Position numbers and translations under genes: made by a program | Origin: Aeromicrobium panaciterrae | Lineage (GTDB): Bacteria > Actinomycetota > Actinomycetes > Propionibacteriales > Nocardioidaceae | DNA: 64,000 bases | Reading direction: 5' to 3' | Assembly (NCBI RefSeq): GCF_031457275.1 | Contig: NZ_JAVDWH010000001.1 | Span: 1,302,001 to 1,366,000, forward strand | Shown: in pieces, positions 7,180 through 15,212 of the stretch | Position numbering within the stretch: the stretch's first letter is position 1 | Layout: each line of letters begins with the position of its first letter | The notes under the pieces: model-generated | Database searches by the model: none | What the model saw: the letters and a program-made list of their open reading frames with translations, nothing else | Told to the model about the DNA's origin: nothing

Positions 7180-8604
7180 GTGAAAAGCAGCACCGAGTCC
7201 CTGAGCCCGACACGGGTCAAGCTCACCATCGAGGTGCCGTTCGAGGAGTTCGAGCCCAGCCTCCAGTCGGCGTACAAGACGATCGCTTCGCAGATCACGA
7301 TCCCCGGCTTCCGCAAGGGCAAGATCCCCAACACCATCGTCGACCAGCGCGTGGGTCGCCCCGCCGTCCTCGATGAGGCCATCAACAGCGCTCTGCCCGG
7401 TTGGTACAGCCAGGCACTCCAGGACACCAAGACTCAGCCGCTCAGCCAGCCCGACATCGACCTGACGAAGTTCGTAGACGGCGAGCCGATCGAGATCACG
7501 GCCGAGCTCGACGTACGCCCCGAGCTCGTCCTCCCCGACGTCTCCAAGATTGCCGTCACAGTTGCCGATGCTGCTGTGACCCCCGACGACGTTGACGAGC
7601 AGATCGAAGAGCTCCGCAAGCGTTTCGCCACCTTTGCCGAGGTTGAGCGTGCGGCCGCTGATGGCGACTTCGTGACCATCGACCTCTCCGCCGCGCAGAA
7701 CGGCAAGCCGATTGAGGCTGCCCAGGCCGAAGGAATGCCCTACACAATCGGCTCGGCCACGATGCTCGACGGCCTCAACGAAGCGATCATTGGCCTCAAG
7801 GCTGGCGAGACCAACACCTTCTCCACCCAGCTTGCCGGTGGCGACCTCATTGGTGAAGACGCCGACGTGACCGTCGTCCTCAAGGACGTCAAGGAGCAGC
7901 AGCTTCCTGATCTCGACGACGACTTCGCCCAGACCGCGTCGCAGTTCGACACGCTCGATGAGCTCCGCACCGATCTGACCGACCGCGTCACCCGCGGCAA
8001 GCGCATGGAGCAGGCCAACGAAGCCCGCGACCTGATCCTCGACGAGATCGTCAGCAAGATCGACGCTCCGCTGCCCGAGAACCTCGTCACCGAGGAGCTC
8101 GACTCGCGCCGTCAGCAGATCGAGCAGCAGCTCGAGTACGCCGGCATCCCGTTCGAGACGTTCCTCGCCGACGAAGAGCAGACCAAGGAAGAGTTCGAGG
8201 CTGACCTCGAGAAGCGCGTACGCGAAGCGCTCATCGCTCAGTTCGTGCTCGACCAGGTCGTCGCGACCGAAGAGTTCGGCATCGATGACGCCGAGCTCTC
8301 GGCGCACATCATGCGTCGTGCTCAGCAGTCGGGCGAAGAGCCCAGCGCGTACATCCAGCACATCATGGAGCACAACCACGTGCCCGAGATGGTCAGCGAA
8401 GTGCTGCGCGGCAAGGCTCTCGCATCGCTCGTCGAGTCGGCTCAGGTCAAGGACAAGTCCGGAACGAAGATCGAGCTCTCGCGCCTGCTGGCTGACGGTA
8501 CGTACAGCGACGACGAGCCCGAAGCTGAGGCCGACTCCGCCGCCAAGCCTGCCAAGAAGGCCGCCAAGAAGGCGCCTGCCAAGAAGGCTGCAGCCAAGTC
8601 CTAG
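7180..8604 (+). CDS. tig: Trigger factor, ribosome-associated chaperone
   Basis: A 474-residue protein with the three trigger-factor domains: the N-terminal ribosome-binding domain carries the signature GFRKGK (here IPGFRKGKIP), the middle FKBP-like prolyl isomerase domain spans roughly residues 155-240 (GDFVTIDLSAAQNGK), and the C-terminal helical chaperone domain follows. It binds at the ribosome exit tunnel by L23. The start is GTG 7180, preceded by GCAGGAG. The C-terminus ends in a lysine/alanine-rich tail (AKKAAKKAPAKKAAAKS), an extension also seen in other actinobacterial trigger factors and resembling histone H1-like tails. A lipase-like gene separates it from the downstream clp genes, as in M. 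tuberculosis. Confidence 0.97.
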   Translation: MKSSTESLSPTRVKLTIEVPFEEFEPSLQSAYKTIASQITIPGFRKGKIPNTIVDQRVGRPAVLDEAINSALPGWYSQALQDTKTQPLSQPDIDLTKFVDGEPIEITAELDVRPELVLPDVSKIAVTVADAAVTPDDVDEQIEELRKRFATFAEVERAAADGDFVTIDLSAAQNGKPIEAAQAEGMPYTIGSATMLDGLNEAIIGLKAGETNTFSTQLAGGDLIGEDADVTVVLKDVKEQQLPDLDDDFAQTASQFDTLDELRTDLTDRVTRGKRMEQANEARDLILDEIVSKIDAPLPENLVTEELDSRRQQIEQQLEYAGIPFETFLADEEQTKEEFEADLEKRVREALIAQFVLDQVVATEEFGIDDAELSAHIMRRAQQSGEEPSAYIQHIMEHNHVPEMVSEVLRGKALASLVESAQVKDKSGTKIELSRLLADGTYSDDEPEAEADSAAKPAKKAAKKAPAKKAAAKS

Positions 8605-8708
8605 TCCGACGCGACCTCGGCTCGGAACGCTCGATGTCGCGCGGGACGTGACCAAGAACGCGCTGCCGGAATTGCCACTTCCCGTGGCAAGACCGGCACA
8701 CTTGGGTC

Positions 8709-9968
8709 ATGCCCGCCGACACCGCACGCACGACTGACGTCGCTGCACTCGCGCTCGACTACGGCGATCGACTGATCGTCGGGACGATTCGCGACCTGCA
8801 TCAGGCCGTCACGTCGCGCGCGTTCAGGGCTACCCGAGTCATCGGAAGTCAGGTTCCCGAGTCGCTGCACGATGCCGCTGTGACCAGCGTTTATGGCGCT
8901 ATCTCTGGTCTACTGCGCCTGTCGAGCGGTTCGATCAGGGCGCTGTCCACCAAGGGTGTTGGCCGTCCGATCGAAAGCTCACGCCGTGGCCGTCTCATCG
9001 TGGCCGCGGTCAACGGGCTCATCGGTGACGAGCTGCGCATGCTCGACGACCCGCAGGCCATCACGATGTCGATCCGCGTCGACGGTGAGGACATCCCCGC
9101 AACGGGCTGGCCGCTCGCCGAGGCATTCCGCGGCGCCACCAGCCACCCGGTCGTCTTCCTGCACGGTCTGTGCGAGAACGACGAGTCGTGGAGCAATTCC
9201 GCTGAGAAGTGGGGCACGACGTACTCCCAGCGAGTCGTTGCCGAGACCGACGGCACGCCGGTCATGCTCCGCTACAACACCGGCCTCCACATCTCCGAGA
9301 ACGGCAAGCACCTCGACACGTTGCTCCAGCAGCTCGTGGCTTCGTGGCCAGTCGCCGTCACTCGCATCACCCTGGTTGGCCACTCGATGGGCGGCCTGGT
9401 CGTTCGCGCGGCCACCAACCACGCCACCGCGTCGGGTCAGACGTGGCAGCACCTCGTACGCGATGTGGTCTGCCTCGGCACACCTCACGCGGGCGCCAAC
9501 CTCGAAAAGGTTGCGCACATCGGCTCGCGCCTGCTCCGGTTCTGGCCCGAGTCGGCGCCGTTCAGCTCAATCCTTGAGAGCCGCTCGTCCGGGATCGTGG
9601 ATCTTCGCCACGGCTACATCACTCAGGACGAGTGGGAAGGCCAGGACCTCACCGAACAGTGGGGTCTCGACCGGATTGCAGCAGCGCCGCTCCCGCAGGC
9701 CGAATACCACTTCGTCGCCGCCACTCTCGGCGCTTCCCAGGGCCACCCGCTGAGCGCGGTGCTCGGCGATCTGCTCGTGCACTTCTCTTCGGCGACTGGC
9801 GTGGGCCGAACTGGTGCGATCGTCGATGGCGCGCGTTTCGAATACCTCCCCAGTGCTCATCATTTTGCTCTCCTCAACCATCCTCAGGTGGGAGACTGGC
9901 TCGTCACGTGGCTCAACGCCCGCACGCGCACGATGCGTGCACTCCCGGCGGCACCACGACAGGCCTAG
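8709..9968 (+). CDS. Alpha/beta-hydrolase, lipase/PGAP1-like esterase
   Basis: A 419-residue predicted cytoplasmic hydrolase. After a helical N-terminal region of about 140 residues, the hydrolase domain begins at HPVVFLHGLCEND; the nucleophile elbow is GHSMGG at about residues 222-227, followed by LGTPHAGANLEK, which is typical of PGAP1/lipase class 2-like esterases. The likely catalytic His is in SAHHFALLNHP near the C-terminus. The N-terminal region resembles PHB-depolymerase-associated or triacylglycerol-lipase fusions, but I do not recognise it. The natural substrate is not evident. It starts at ATG 8709, 104 bases after tig. Confidence 0.8.
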   Translation: MPADTARTTDVAALALDYGDRLIVGTIRDLHQAVTSRAFRATRVIGSQVPESLHDAAVTSVYGAISGLLRLSSGSIRALSTKGVGRPIESSRRGRLIVAAVNGLIGDELRMLDDPQAITMSIRVDGEDIPATGWPLAEAFRGATSHPVVFLHGLCENDESWSNSAEKWGTTYSQRVVAETDGTPVMLRYNTGLHISENGKHLDTLLQQLVASWPVAVTRITLVGHSMGGLVVRAATNHATASGQTWQHLVRDVVCLGTPHAGANLEKVAHIGSRLLRFWPESAPFSSILESRSSGIVDLRHGYITQDEWEGQDLTEQWGLDRIAAAPLPQAEYHFVAATLGASQGHPLSAVLGDLLVHFSSATGVGRTGAIVDGARFEYLPSAHHFALLNHPQVGDWLVTWLNARTRTMRALPAAPRQA

Positions 9969-9987
9969 TCCCGACCTGAGGAGCTCC

Positions 9988-10449
9988 ATGTCCATCAAGC
10001 AACTGATCGAGGGAAGCGTCGAGATCGCCGCCCCTCCCGAGAAGGTATGGGCCTTGGTGTCCGACCTCAAGCGCATGCCCGAGTGGAGTCCCCAGGTGCG
10101 CAAGAAGTTCGTGCTCGGGCGCACCGTTAAAGAGGGCACGCGCACGTTCAACATCAACGGCCAGGGCAAGCTGCGCTGGCCCACGACCGCCAAGGTCATT
10201 GCCTTCGAGCCCAACAAGAAGCTCGCGTTCAAGATCATTGAGAACCGCTCGATCTGGACCTATGAGCTCGAGCCCACCGCCACCGGCACGCGCCTGACCG
10301 AGTCCCGCACCACCCCGAACGGCACGACCAAGTTCTCCGACTTCAGTGTCGACAAGGGATTGGGCGGAGCCGAGACGTTCGAGGCATCGCTGGGCACCGG
10401 CATCAGCACGACGCTGGAGCGCATCAAGGCCGCTGCAGAGGCAGCCTGA
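9988..10449 (+). CDS. SRPBCC-family protein (polyketide cyclase/START-like), first of two paralogues
   Basis: A 153-residue helix-grip protein starting at ATG 9988 with GAGGAG upstream. VEIAAPPEKVWALVSDLKRMPEWSP is the typical N-terminal SRPBCC segment, and TYELEPTATGTRLTESR is the central strand pair. Proteins of this fold bind hydrophobic ligands; many actinobacterial ones are annotated polyketide cyclase/dehydrase without known function. The stop overlaps the ATG of the next gene (TGATG), which encodes a paralogue, so the pair is translationally coupled. Confidence 0.88.
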   Translation: MSIKQLIEGSVEIAAPPEKVWALVSDLKRMPEWSPQVRKKFVLGRTVKEGTRTFNINGQGKLRWPTTAKVIAFEPNKKLAFKIIENRSIWTYELEPTATGTRLTESRTTPNGTTKFSDFSVDKGLGGAETFEASLGTGISTTLERIKAAAEAA

Positions 10450-10922
10450 TGGGCCAGCCACCACTTGAGGCCGAGATTGAGATCGCTGCAACGCCAGATG
10501 AGGTGTGGGCGGCGATTTCCAATGTTGCTGCCATGAAGAAGCGCAGTCCTGAGCTGGTCGTGATGCGTACCTTCGGCAAGCCCAAGGTTGGCCGCCGGAG
10601 TGTGAACATCAACCGACGCAAGGGCTTTGCCTGGCCGACGACGGCGCGCATCACCCGCTGGAAGCCACCGACCAACGATGGTGGCAATGGGTCGTTTGCG
10701 TTCTACGTGTGGCCGACCGACGTGGAGTGGTCCTACGACCTCGAGCCGTCGTCCACCGGCACTCGCGTCGTCGAGCGGCGTACGGCGCTGCCCGATCCGT
10801 CGCTGTCCGTACGGCTCACCGCCAAGTGGGCTCTGGGCGGCGCCGACAACCACGACACCGAGCTGTTGGCAGGCATGAACGCCACGCTCGCCGCCCTCAA
10901 GGTTGAGGTCGAGCAGCCATGA
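10449..10922 (+). CDS. SRPBCC-family protein, second of two paralogues
   Basis: A 157-residue relative of the preceding protein. It keeps the same order of landmarks: EIEIAATPDEVWAAISN, RRSVNINRRKGFAWPTTARI (compare FNINGQGKLRWPTTAKV in the first copy), and YDLEPSSTGTRVVERR. The shared WPTTA and LEP.TGTR positions indicate a tandem duplication. Its end overlaps the start of the membrane protein gene by four bases (ATGA), making a three-gene operon. No ligand can be assigned. Confidence 0.87.
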   Translation: MGQPPLEAEIEIAATPDEVWAAISNVAAMKKRSPELVVMRTFGKPKVGRRSVNINRRKGFAWPTTARITRWKPPTNDGGNGSFAFYVWPTDVEWSYDLEPSSTGTRVVERRTALPDPSLSVRLTAKWALGGADNHDTELLAGMNATLAALKVEVEQP

Positions 10923-11332
10923 TCGGCAAGTTCTTCCAGACGTTATGGGCCTCCGGCCCTTCGACACCGTTGTCTCGCTACACCGCTGCCAACGGCGTCC
11001 TTTACGTCGTGTTCGGGGTTGTGGTCTACGCCTGGCCCGAGGTGACCCAACTCATCGGCGCTGCCGATTTCGAGGCAGGGGAGTCGGGGCTCGTACGCGT
11101 CCTGGGCTTCGTGATGGGCGTGATCGGCTGGTTCTACATCATGGGAGCGCGGACCCGTTCCGACTCGTTCGGGCTGGCCACGGTCTTCGACCGGGTGCTG
11201 ATCGTGCCGGTGTTCCTGCTGGCATTGGTGTTCACCGACACCGTTGATGCAGGACTCGTCGTACCGTTCGCGATCCTGGATCCGGTCCTCGGCCTGGGCG
11301 CGCTGGCAGTCTGGCTCCGCACCCGCGACTAG
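10919..11332 (+). CDS. Four-helix membrane protein of unknown function
   Basis: A 137-residue protein with about four hydrophobic segments (YVVFGVVVYAWP, VLGFVMGVIGWFYIMG, VLIVPVFLLALVF, FAILDPVLGLGALAVWL). I do not recognise the family with certainty; the layout resembles small actinobacterial four-TM proteins. Its ATG overlaps the end of the second SRPBCC gene by four bases, so the three are likely co-expressed. It may anchor or supply a membrane-derived ligand to the SRPBCC proteins, but that is speculation from context alone. Confidence 0.75.
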   Translation: MIGKFFQTLWASGPSTPLSRYTAANGVLYVVFGVVVYAWPEVTQLIGAADFEAGESGLVRVLGFVMGVIGWFYIMGARTRSDSFGLATVFDRVLIVPVFLLALVFTDTVDAGLVVPFAILDPVLGLGALAVWLRTRD

Positions 11333-11360
11333 GCGCTGCCCGCTGATCGGACGATCGTCA

Positions 11361-11374
11361 CGCTGTCAGCGAAC
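11361..11374 (-). promoter_or_regulatory. Candidate ClgR operator upstream of clpP1
   Basis: Read on the minus strand the site is GTTCGC-TGACA-GCG. This matches the ClgR consensus I recall from Streptomyces (GTTCGC-N5-GCG) and the core of the Corynebacterium one (CGC-YNANR-GCG). It sits 50 bases upstream of the clpP1 GTG. ClgR activates clp genes in actinobacteria. The match is to remembered consensus sequences and was not scored. Confidence 0.55.
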
Positions 11375-11423
11375 AGCCGTGTTTTCGCGTGTGTTGCGGG
11401 TTCGCGCCGTCTAGGTTTGTGGC

Positions 11424-12035
11424 GTGACCAACTCACCGAACCTCCTTCCGACGGCCATGGCCGGCGAGGCCGGACCTTCCGATCTCGACGGGCACATCTA
11501 CCAGCGCTTGCTCAAGGAACGCATCGTGTTCCTCGGTGCTGAGGTCAGGGACACCAACTCCAACGCGATCTGCGCGCAGATGCTCCTCCTCAATGCTGAG
11601 GACCCGCAGGCAGACATCTACTTCTACATCAACTCGCCCGGTGGCTCAGTCGACTCAGGCATGGCCATCTACGACACGATGCAGTTCATCTCCAACGATG
11701 TCGCCACGTTCGGCATGGGACTCGCTGCCTCGATGGGACAGTTCCTGCTCAACGCAGGCACCCCGGGCAAGCGCTACGCACTGCCGCACGCGCGCATCAT
11801 GATGCACCAGCCCTCGGGAGGCATCGGTGGTTCCGCCTCGGACATCAAGATCCAGGCGCAGCAGAGCATCCTGCTCAAGAAGCAGCTCAATGAGTTGCAA
11901 GCGGTGCACAGTGGCCAGACCGTCGAGCAGATCGAGCTCGACTCCGACCGCGACCGGTGGTTCACGCCGGACGAGGCCAAGGAGTACGGACTCATCGATC
12001 ACGTCGTGTCGAACGCAGGAGACTTGAAGTCATGA
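11424..12035 (+). CDS. clpP1: ATP-dependent Clp protease proteolytic subunit 1
   Basis: A 203-residue serine peptidase subunit. The catalytic triad is visible: Ser103 in GLAASMGQ, His128 in RIMMHQPSGG and Asp177 in the SDRDRW segment. YINSPGGSVDSG is the oxyanion/strand motif. In actinobacteria ClpP1 and ClpP2 form a mixed tetradecamer served by ClpX or ClpC. The start is GTG 11424. Its stop overlaps the start of clpP2 by four bases (ATGA), so subunits are made in a coupled way. A ClgR-like site lies upstream. Confidence 0.96.
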   Translation: MTNSPNLLPTAMAGEAGPSDLDGHIYQRLLKERIVFLGAEVRDTNSNAICAQMLLLNAEDPQADIYFYINSPGGSVDSGMAIYDTMQFISNDVATFGMGLAASMGQFLLNAGTPGKRYALPHARIMMHQPSGGIGGSASDIKIQAQQSILLKKQLNELQAVHSGQTVEQIELDSDRDRWFTPDEAKEYGLIDHVVSNAGDLKS

Positions 12036-12634
12036 GCTACTACATCCCGCAGTGGGAAGAGCGCACCTCTTACGGTTTTCGTCGCATCGACCCCTACACC
12101 AAGCTGTTCGAAGACCGCATCATCATGCTCGGCACTCCGATCAGCGATGATGTCGCCAACGCCGTCATGGCGCAGCTCATGTCGCTTCAGGCCATGGACC
12201 CCGACCGTGACATCAGCATCTACATCAACTCGCCCGGTGGCTCGTTCACGGCGCTGACGGCGATCTACGACACGATTCGCTACATCAAGCCCGACGTGCA
12301 GACACTGTGCTTGGGCCAGGCCGCTTCGGCTGCCGCGGTCCTGCTGGCTGCTGGCACTCCTGGCAAGCGCCTCGCGCTGCCCAACAGCCGCATCCTGATC
12401 CACCAGCCCTACACGGAGGGCACCGGCGGCCAGATCTCCGACCTCGAGATCCAGGCCAACGAGATCTTCCGTATGCGTGAGCTGATGGAAAAGATGCTCT
12501 CTGAAGCGACCGGCAAGCCGATCGAAGAGATCAGCAAAGACGTCGACCGCGACAAGATCCTGACGGCGGAGCAGGCAGTCGAATACGGCCTCGTCGACGA
12601 AGTGCTCAACACGCTCAAGGTCCCGGCTGTCTGA
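12032..12634 (+). CDS. clpP2: ATP-dependent Clp protease proteolytic subunit 2
   Basis: A 200-residue ClpP paralogue starting at ATG 12032 inside the end of clpP1. Catalytic residues: Ser99 in GQAASAAAV, His124 in ILIHQPYTEG and Asp174 in KDVDRDK. The N-terminal stretch (SYYIPQWEERTSYGF) is characteristic of actinobacterial ClpP2 and provides the propeptide/gate region. It is the partner of ClpP1 in the hetero-complex. clpX follows after 118 bases, so it may have its own promoter. Confidence 0.95.
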   Translation: MSYYIPQWEERTSYGFRRIDPYTKLFEDRIIMLGTPISDDVANAVMAQLMSLQAMDPDRDISIYINSPGGSFTALTAIYDTIRYIKPDVQTLCLGQAASAAAVLLAAGTPGKRLALPNSRILIHQPYTEGTGGQISDLEIQANEIFRMRELMEKMLSEATGKPIEEISKDVDRDKILTAEQAVEYGLVDEVLNTLKVPAV

Positions 12635-12752
12635 CATCAGACACGTTCAGGACGCGAGCGGATGACCAAGACGGAGCGCCCAATCGCGGCTAGGGTGAAT
12701 TTGACGCCTTCGACGTCTCGGGCCGAACGCAGCGATCGAGAGGACTCTTCCC

Positions 12753-14027
12753 GTGGCACGCATTGGTGAAACCGCCGATCTGCTGAAGTGCTCTTTCTGT
12801 GGCAAGAGCCAAAAGCAGGTCAAGAAACTCATCGCAGGTCCGGGTGTTTACATCTGCGACGAGTGCATCGACCTCTGCAACGAGATCATCGAGGAAGAGC
12901 TCGCCGAAGGTGCTGAGCTCAGCCTCGGCGAGCTGCCCAAGCCTCAGGAGATCTACGACTTCCTCAATGGCTATGTGATCGGTCAGGACGGCGCCAAGAA
13001 GTCGCTCGCCGTCGCGGTCTACAACCACTACAAGCGTGTTCAGTCGCAGGCATCCAGCAGCCGTGGCAAGGATGACCAGGTTGAGTTGGCCAAGTCCAAC
13101 ATCCTGCTCGTCGGCCCGACCGGTTGCGGCAAGACCTACCTCGCGCAGACGCTCGCCCGCATGCTCAATGTGCCGTTCGCGATCGCCGATGCCACGGCTT
13201 TGACCGAAGCCGGCTATGTCGGCGAAGACGTCGAGAACATCCTGCTCAAGTTGATCCAGGCCGCTGACTACGACGTCAAGAAGGCCGAAACCGGGATCAT
13301 CTACATCGACGAAGTCGACAAGATCTCGCGCAAGAGCGAGAACCCGTCGATCACCCGCGATGTCTCCGGCGAAGGTGTGCAGCAGGCGCTGCTCAAGATC
13401 CTTGAGGGCACGACCGCCTCGGTGCCTCCCCAGGGTGGACGCAAGCACCCGCATCAGGAGTTCATCCAGATCGACACGACCAACGTGCTGTTCATCGTCG
13501 GTGGAGCCTTTGCTGGCCTCGACCAGATCATCGAGCAGCGCGGCGGCAAGGTCAGCCTCGGCTTCAACCCCGGCAGCGCTGATGTCTCCAAGCTCAAAGA
13601 CGAGCCGTCCAAGCTTTACTCCAAGGTCCTCCCAGAGGATCTGCTCAAGTTTGGTCTGATCCCGGAGTTCATCGGCCGCCTTCCCGTCATTGCCGCTGTC
13701 GACAACCTCGACAAGGAAGCGCTCGTCGCGATCCTCACGACGCCGCGCAACGCGTTGACCAAGCAATACGTCCGACTCTTCGAGATCGACGGCGTCGAGC
13801 TTGAGTTCAGCACCGACGCCTGCGATGCGATGGCCGAGCTGGCACTGACTCGCGGCACAGGTGCTCGTGGCCTCCGTTCCATCATCGAAGCTGTGCTCGA
13901 GCCGGTGATGTACGAAATTCCGAGCCGTGATGACGTAGCAAAGGTGATCGTGACGGAACAGACCGTTGCTGGCGCCGAGGGTCCGACGATTCTCACCCAC
14001 GACGAAGTGGCCAAGAAGGCGTCCTAA
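12753..14027 (+). CDS. clpX: ATP-dependent Clp protease ATP-binding subunit ClpX
   Basis: A 424-residue AAA+ unfoldase. The N-terminal C4 zinc-binding domain has CSFCG and CDECIDLC; Walker A is GPTGCGKT (about residues 127-134), Walker B is IYIDEVDK, and the ClpP-docking IGF-type loop region and the sensor motif GTGARGLRS near the C-terminus are present. It delivers substrates to ClpP1P2. The start is GTG 12753 with GAGAGGA upstream. Length is normal for the family. Confidence 0.97.
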   Translation: MARIGETADLLKCSFCGKSQKQVKKLIAGPGVYICDECIDLCNEIIEEELAEGAELSLGELPKPQEIYDFLNGYVIGQDGAKKSLAVAVYNHYKRVQSQASSSRGKDDQVELAKSNILLVGPTGCGKTYLAQTLARMLNVPFAIADATALTEAGYVGEDVENILLKLIQAADYDVKKAETGIIYIDEVDKISRKSENPSITRDVSGEGVQQALLKILEGTTASVPPQGGRKHPHQEFIQIDTTNVLFIVGGAFAGLDQIIEQRGGKVSLGFNPGSADVSKLKDEPSKLYSKVLPEDLLKFGLIPEFIGRLPVIAAVDNLDKEALVAILTTPRNALTKQYVRLFEIDGVELEFSTDACDAMAELALTRGTGARGLRSIIEAVLEPVMYEIPSRDDVAKVIVTEQTVAGAEGPTILTHDEVAKKAS

Positions 14028-14057
14028 CCCGGAACGACTGTTTGAAGGGACACGCTT

Positions 14058-15209
14058 GTGGCAACCGCCGACCTCGCACTTCTGGGGGCGACCGGGTTCA
14101 CCGGCTCCCTGACCGCTGACTACCTCGGCGAGCACCTCCCGGCGGGCTCCAACTGGGCCATCGCTGGTCGCAACAAGGACAAGCTGAAGGCGATCGCTGA
14201 GCGCATTGAGGGCAACGGCGGCATTCGTCCGCACATCCTCGAGGCGGATGTTGCCGATGAGCTCTCGATGGCGGCACTGGCAGCGCAGACGCGGGTGCTC
14301 ATCACAACCGTCGGCCCCTACATCAAGCACGGCGAGGCCGCGGTCAAGGCATGTGCCGAAGCAGGTATCGCATACGTCGACCTGACCGGTGAGCCAGAGT
14401 TCGTCGACAACATGTGGCTCAAGTACAACGACGTTGCCGAGAAGAGCGGCGCCAGGATCATCCACGCCTGCGGGTTCGACTCGATCCCGTACGACCTCGG
14501 CGTCCTCTACACAGTCCAGCAGCTCCCCGAGGGTGTTCCGCTTTCGGTCAAGGGCTACATCCGCGCCGGAGGCGGACCGTCGGGCGGCACCTATCACTCG
14601 GCGATCGGTGCGTTCTCTCGCGTACGCCAGGCCGGCAAGACGGCGGCTGAGCGCAAGAAGGCCGAAGGTCGACCGCTGGGTCGCCGCATCAAGGGTTCGG
14701 GCAAGATCGGTCGCGGCGCGGATGGCAACGGTTGGGCATTGCCACTTCCCACGATCGACCCTCAGATCGTGCTCCGGTCAGCTCGTGCGCTGGAGCGCTA
14801 CGGTCCTGAATTCACCTACTCGCACTTTGCACAGTTCAAGCGACTTCCGATGATGGTCGGCACTGTGGTGGGCGGCGGAGTGCTGCTGGCCGGCTCGCAG
14901 CTGAGCCTCACGCGCAACCTCCTGCTCAAGCTCAAGGATCCGGGAGATGGTCCAGACGAAGCCAAGCGTGCGTCGTCGTGGTTCAAGCTCCGTCTTGTCG
15001 GCGAGGGTGGCGGCAAGACCGTCACGACGCAGGTCAGCGGTGGCGACCCGGGATACACCGAGACGTCCAAGATGCTCAGCGAAGCCGCGATGTGCCTGGC
15101 GTTCGACACGCTTCCGAATGTGTCGGGTCAGACCACCACGGCAGTTGCCATGGGTGACGTGTTGATCAAGCGGCTGCAGGCCGCAGGCATCACGTTCGAA
15201 ACGCTCTGA
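14058..15209 (+). CDS. Saccharopine dehydrogenase-like NAD(P)-binding protein (trans-acting enoyl reductase family)
   Basis: A 383-residue oxidoreductase. The Rossmann motif is GATGFTG close to the N-terminus, followed by AGRNKDKL and the segment YVDLTGEPEFV; CGFDSIPYDLGV is characteristic of the saccharopine dehydrogenase-like/trans-acting enoyl reductase family that includes M. tuberculosis Rv2449c and Rv2953. Rv2449c lies at the same place between clpX and valS. Rv2953 acts on phthiocerol lipids; whether this homologue acts on lipid intermediates is unknown. The start is GTG 14058 with GAAGGGA upstream. It converges on valS with a 3-base gap. Confidence 0.85.
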   Translation: MATADLALLGATGFTGSLTADYLGEHLPAGSNWAIAGRNKDKLKAIAERIEGNGGIRPHILEADVADELSMAALAAQTRVLITTVGPYIKHGEAAVKACAEAGIAYVDLTGEPEFVDNMWLKYNDVAEKSGARIIHACGFDSIPYDLGVLYTVQQLPEGVPLSVKGYIRAGGGPSGGTYHSAIGAFSRVRQAGKTAAERKKAEGRPLGRRIKGSGKIGRGADGNGWALPLPTIDPQIVLRSARALERYGPEFTYSHFAQFKRLPMMVGTVVGGGVLLAGSQLSLTRNLLLKLKDPGDGPDEAKRASSWFKLRLVGEGGGKTVTTQVSGGDPGYTETSKMLSEAAMCLAFDTLPNVSGQTTTAVAMGDVLIKRLQAAGITFETL

Positions 15210-15212
15210 GGC

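Noticed and set aside
6832-8655. Reverse-strand open frame of 607 residues opposite trigger factor
   Set aside because: Leucine/glycine-rich shadow of tig with no family signature or start signal.
12629-12642. Inverted repeat GTCTGA-CA-TCAGAC at the end of clpP2
   Set aside because: Only six base pairs and overlapping the stop codon; no T tract, so a terminator or operator claim would be weak.
12690-14597. Long reverse-strand open frame (635 residues) opposite clpX
   Set aside because: It runs across clpX and the next gene, has no recognisable motif, and is explained by high-GC antisense reading of a certain gene.
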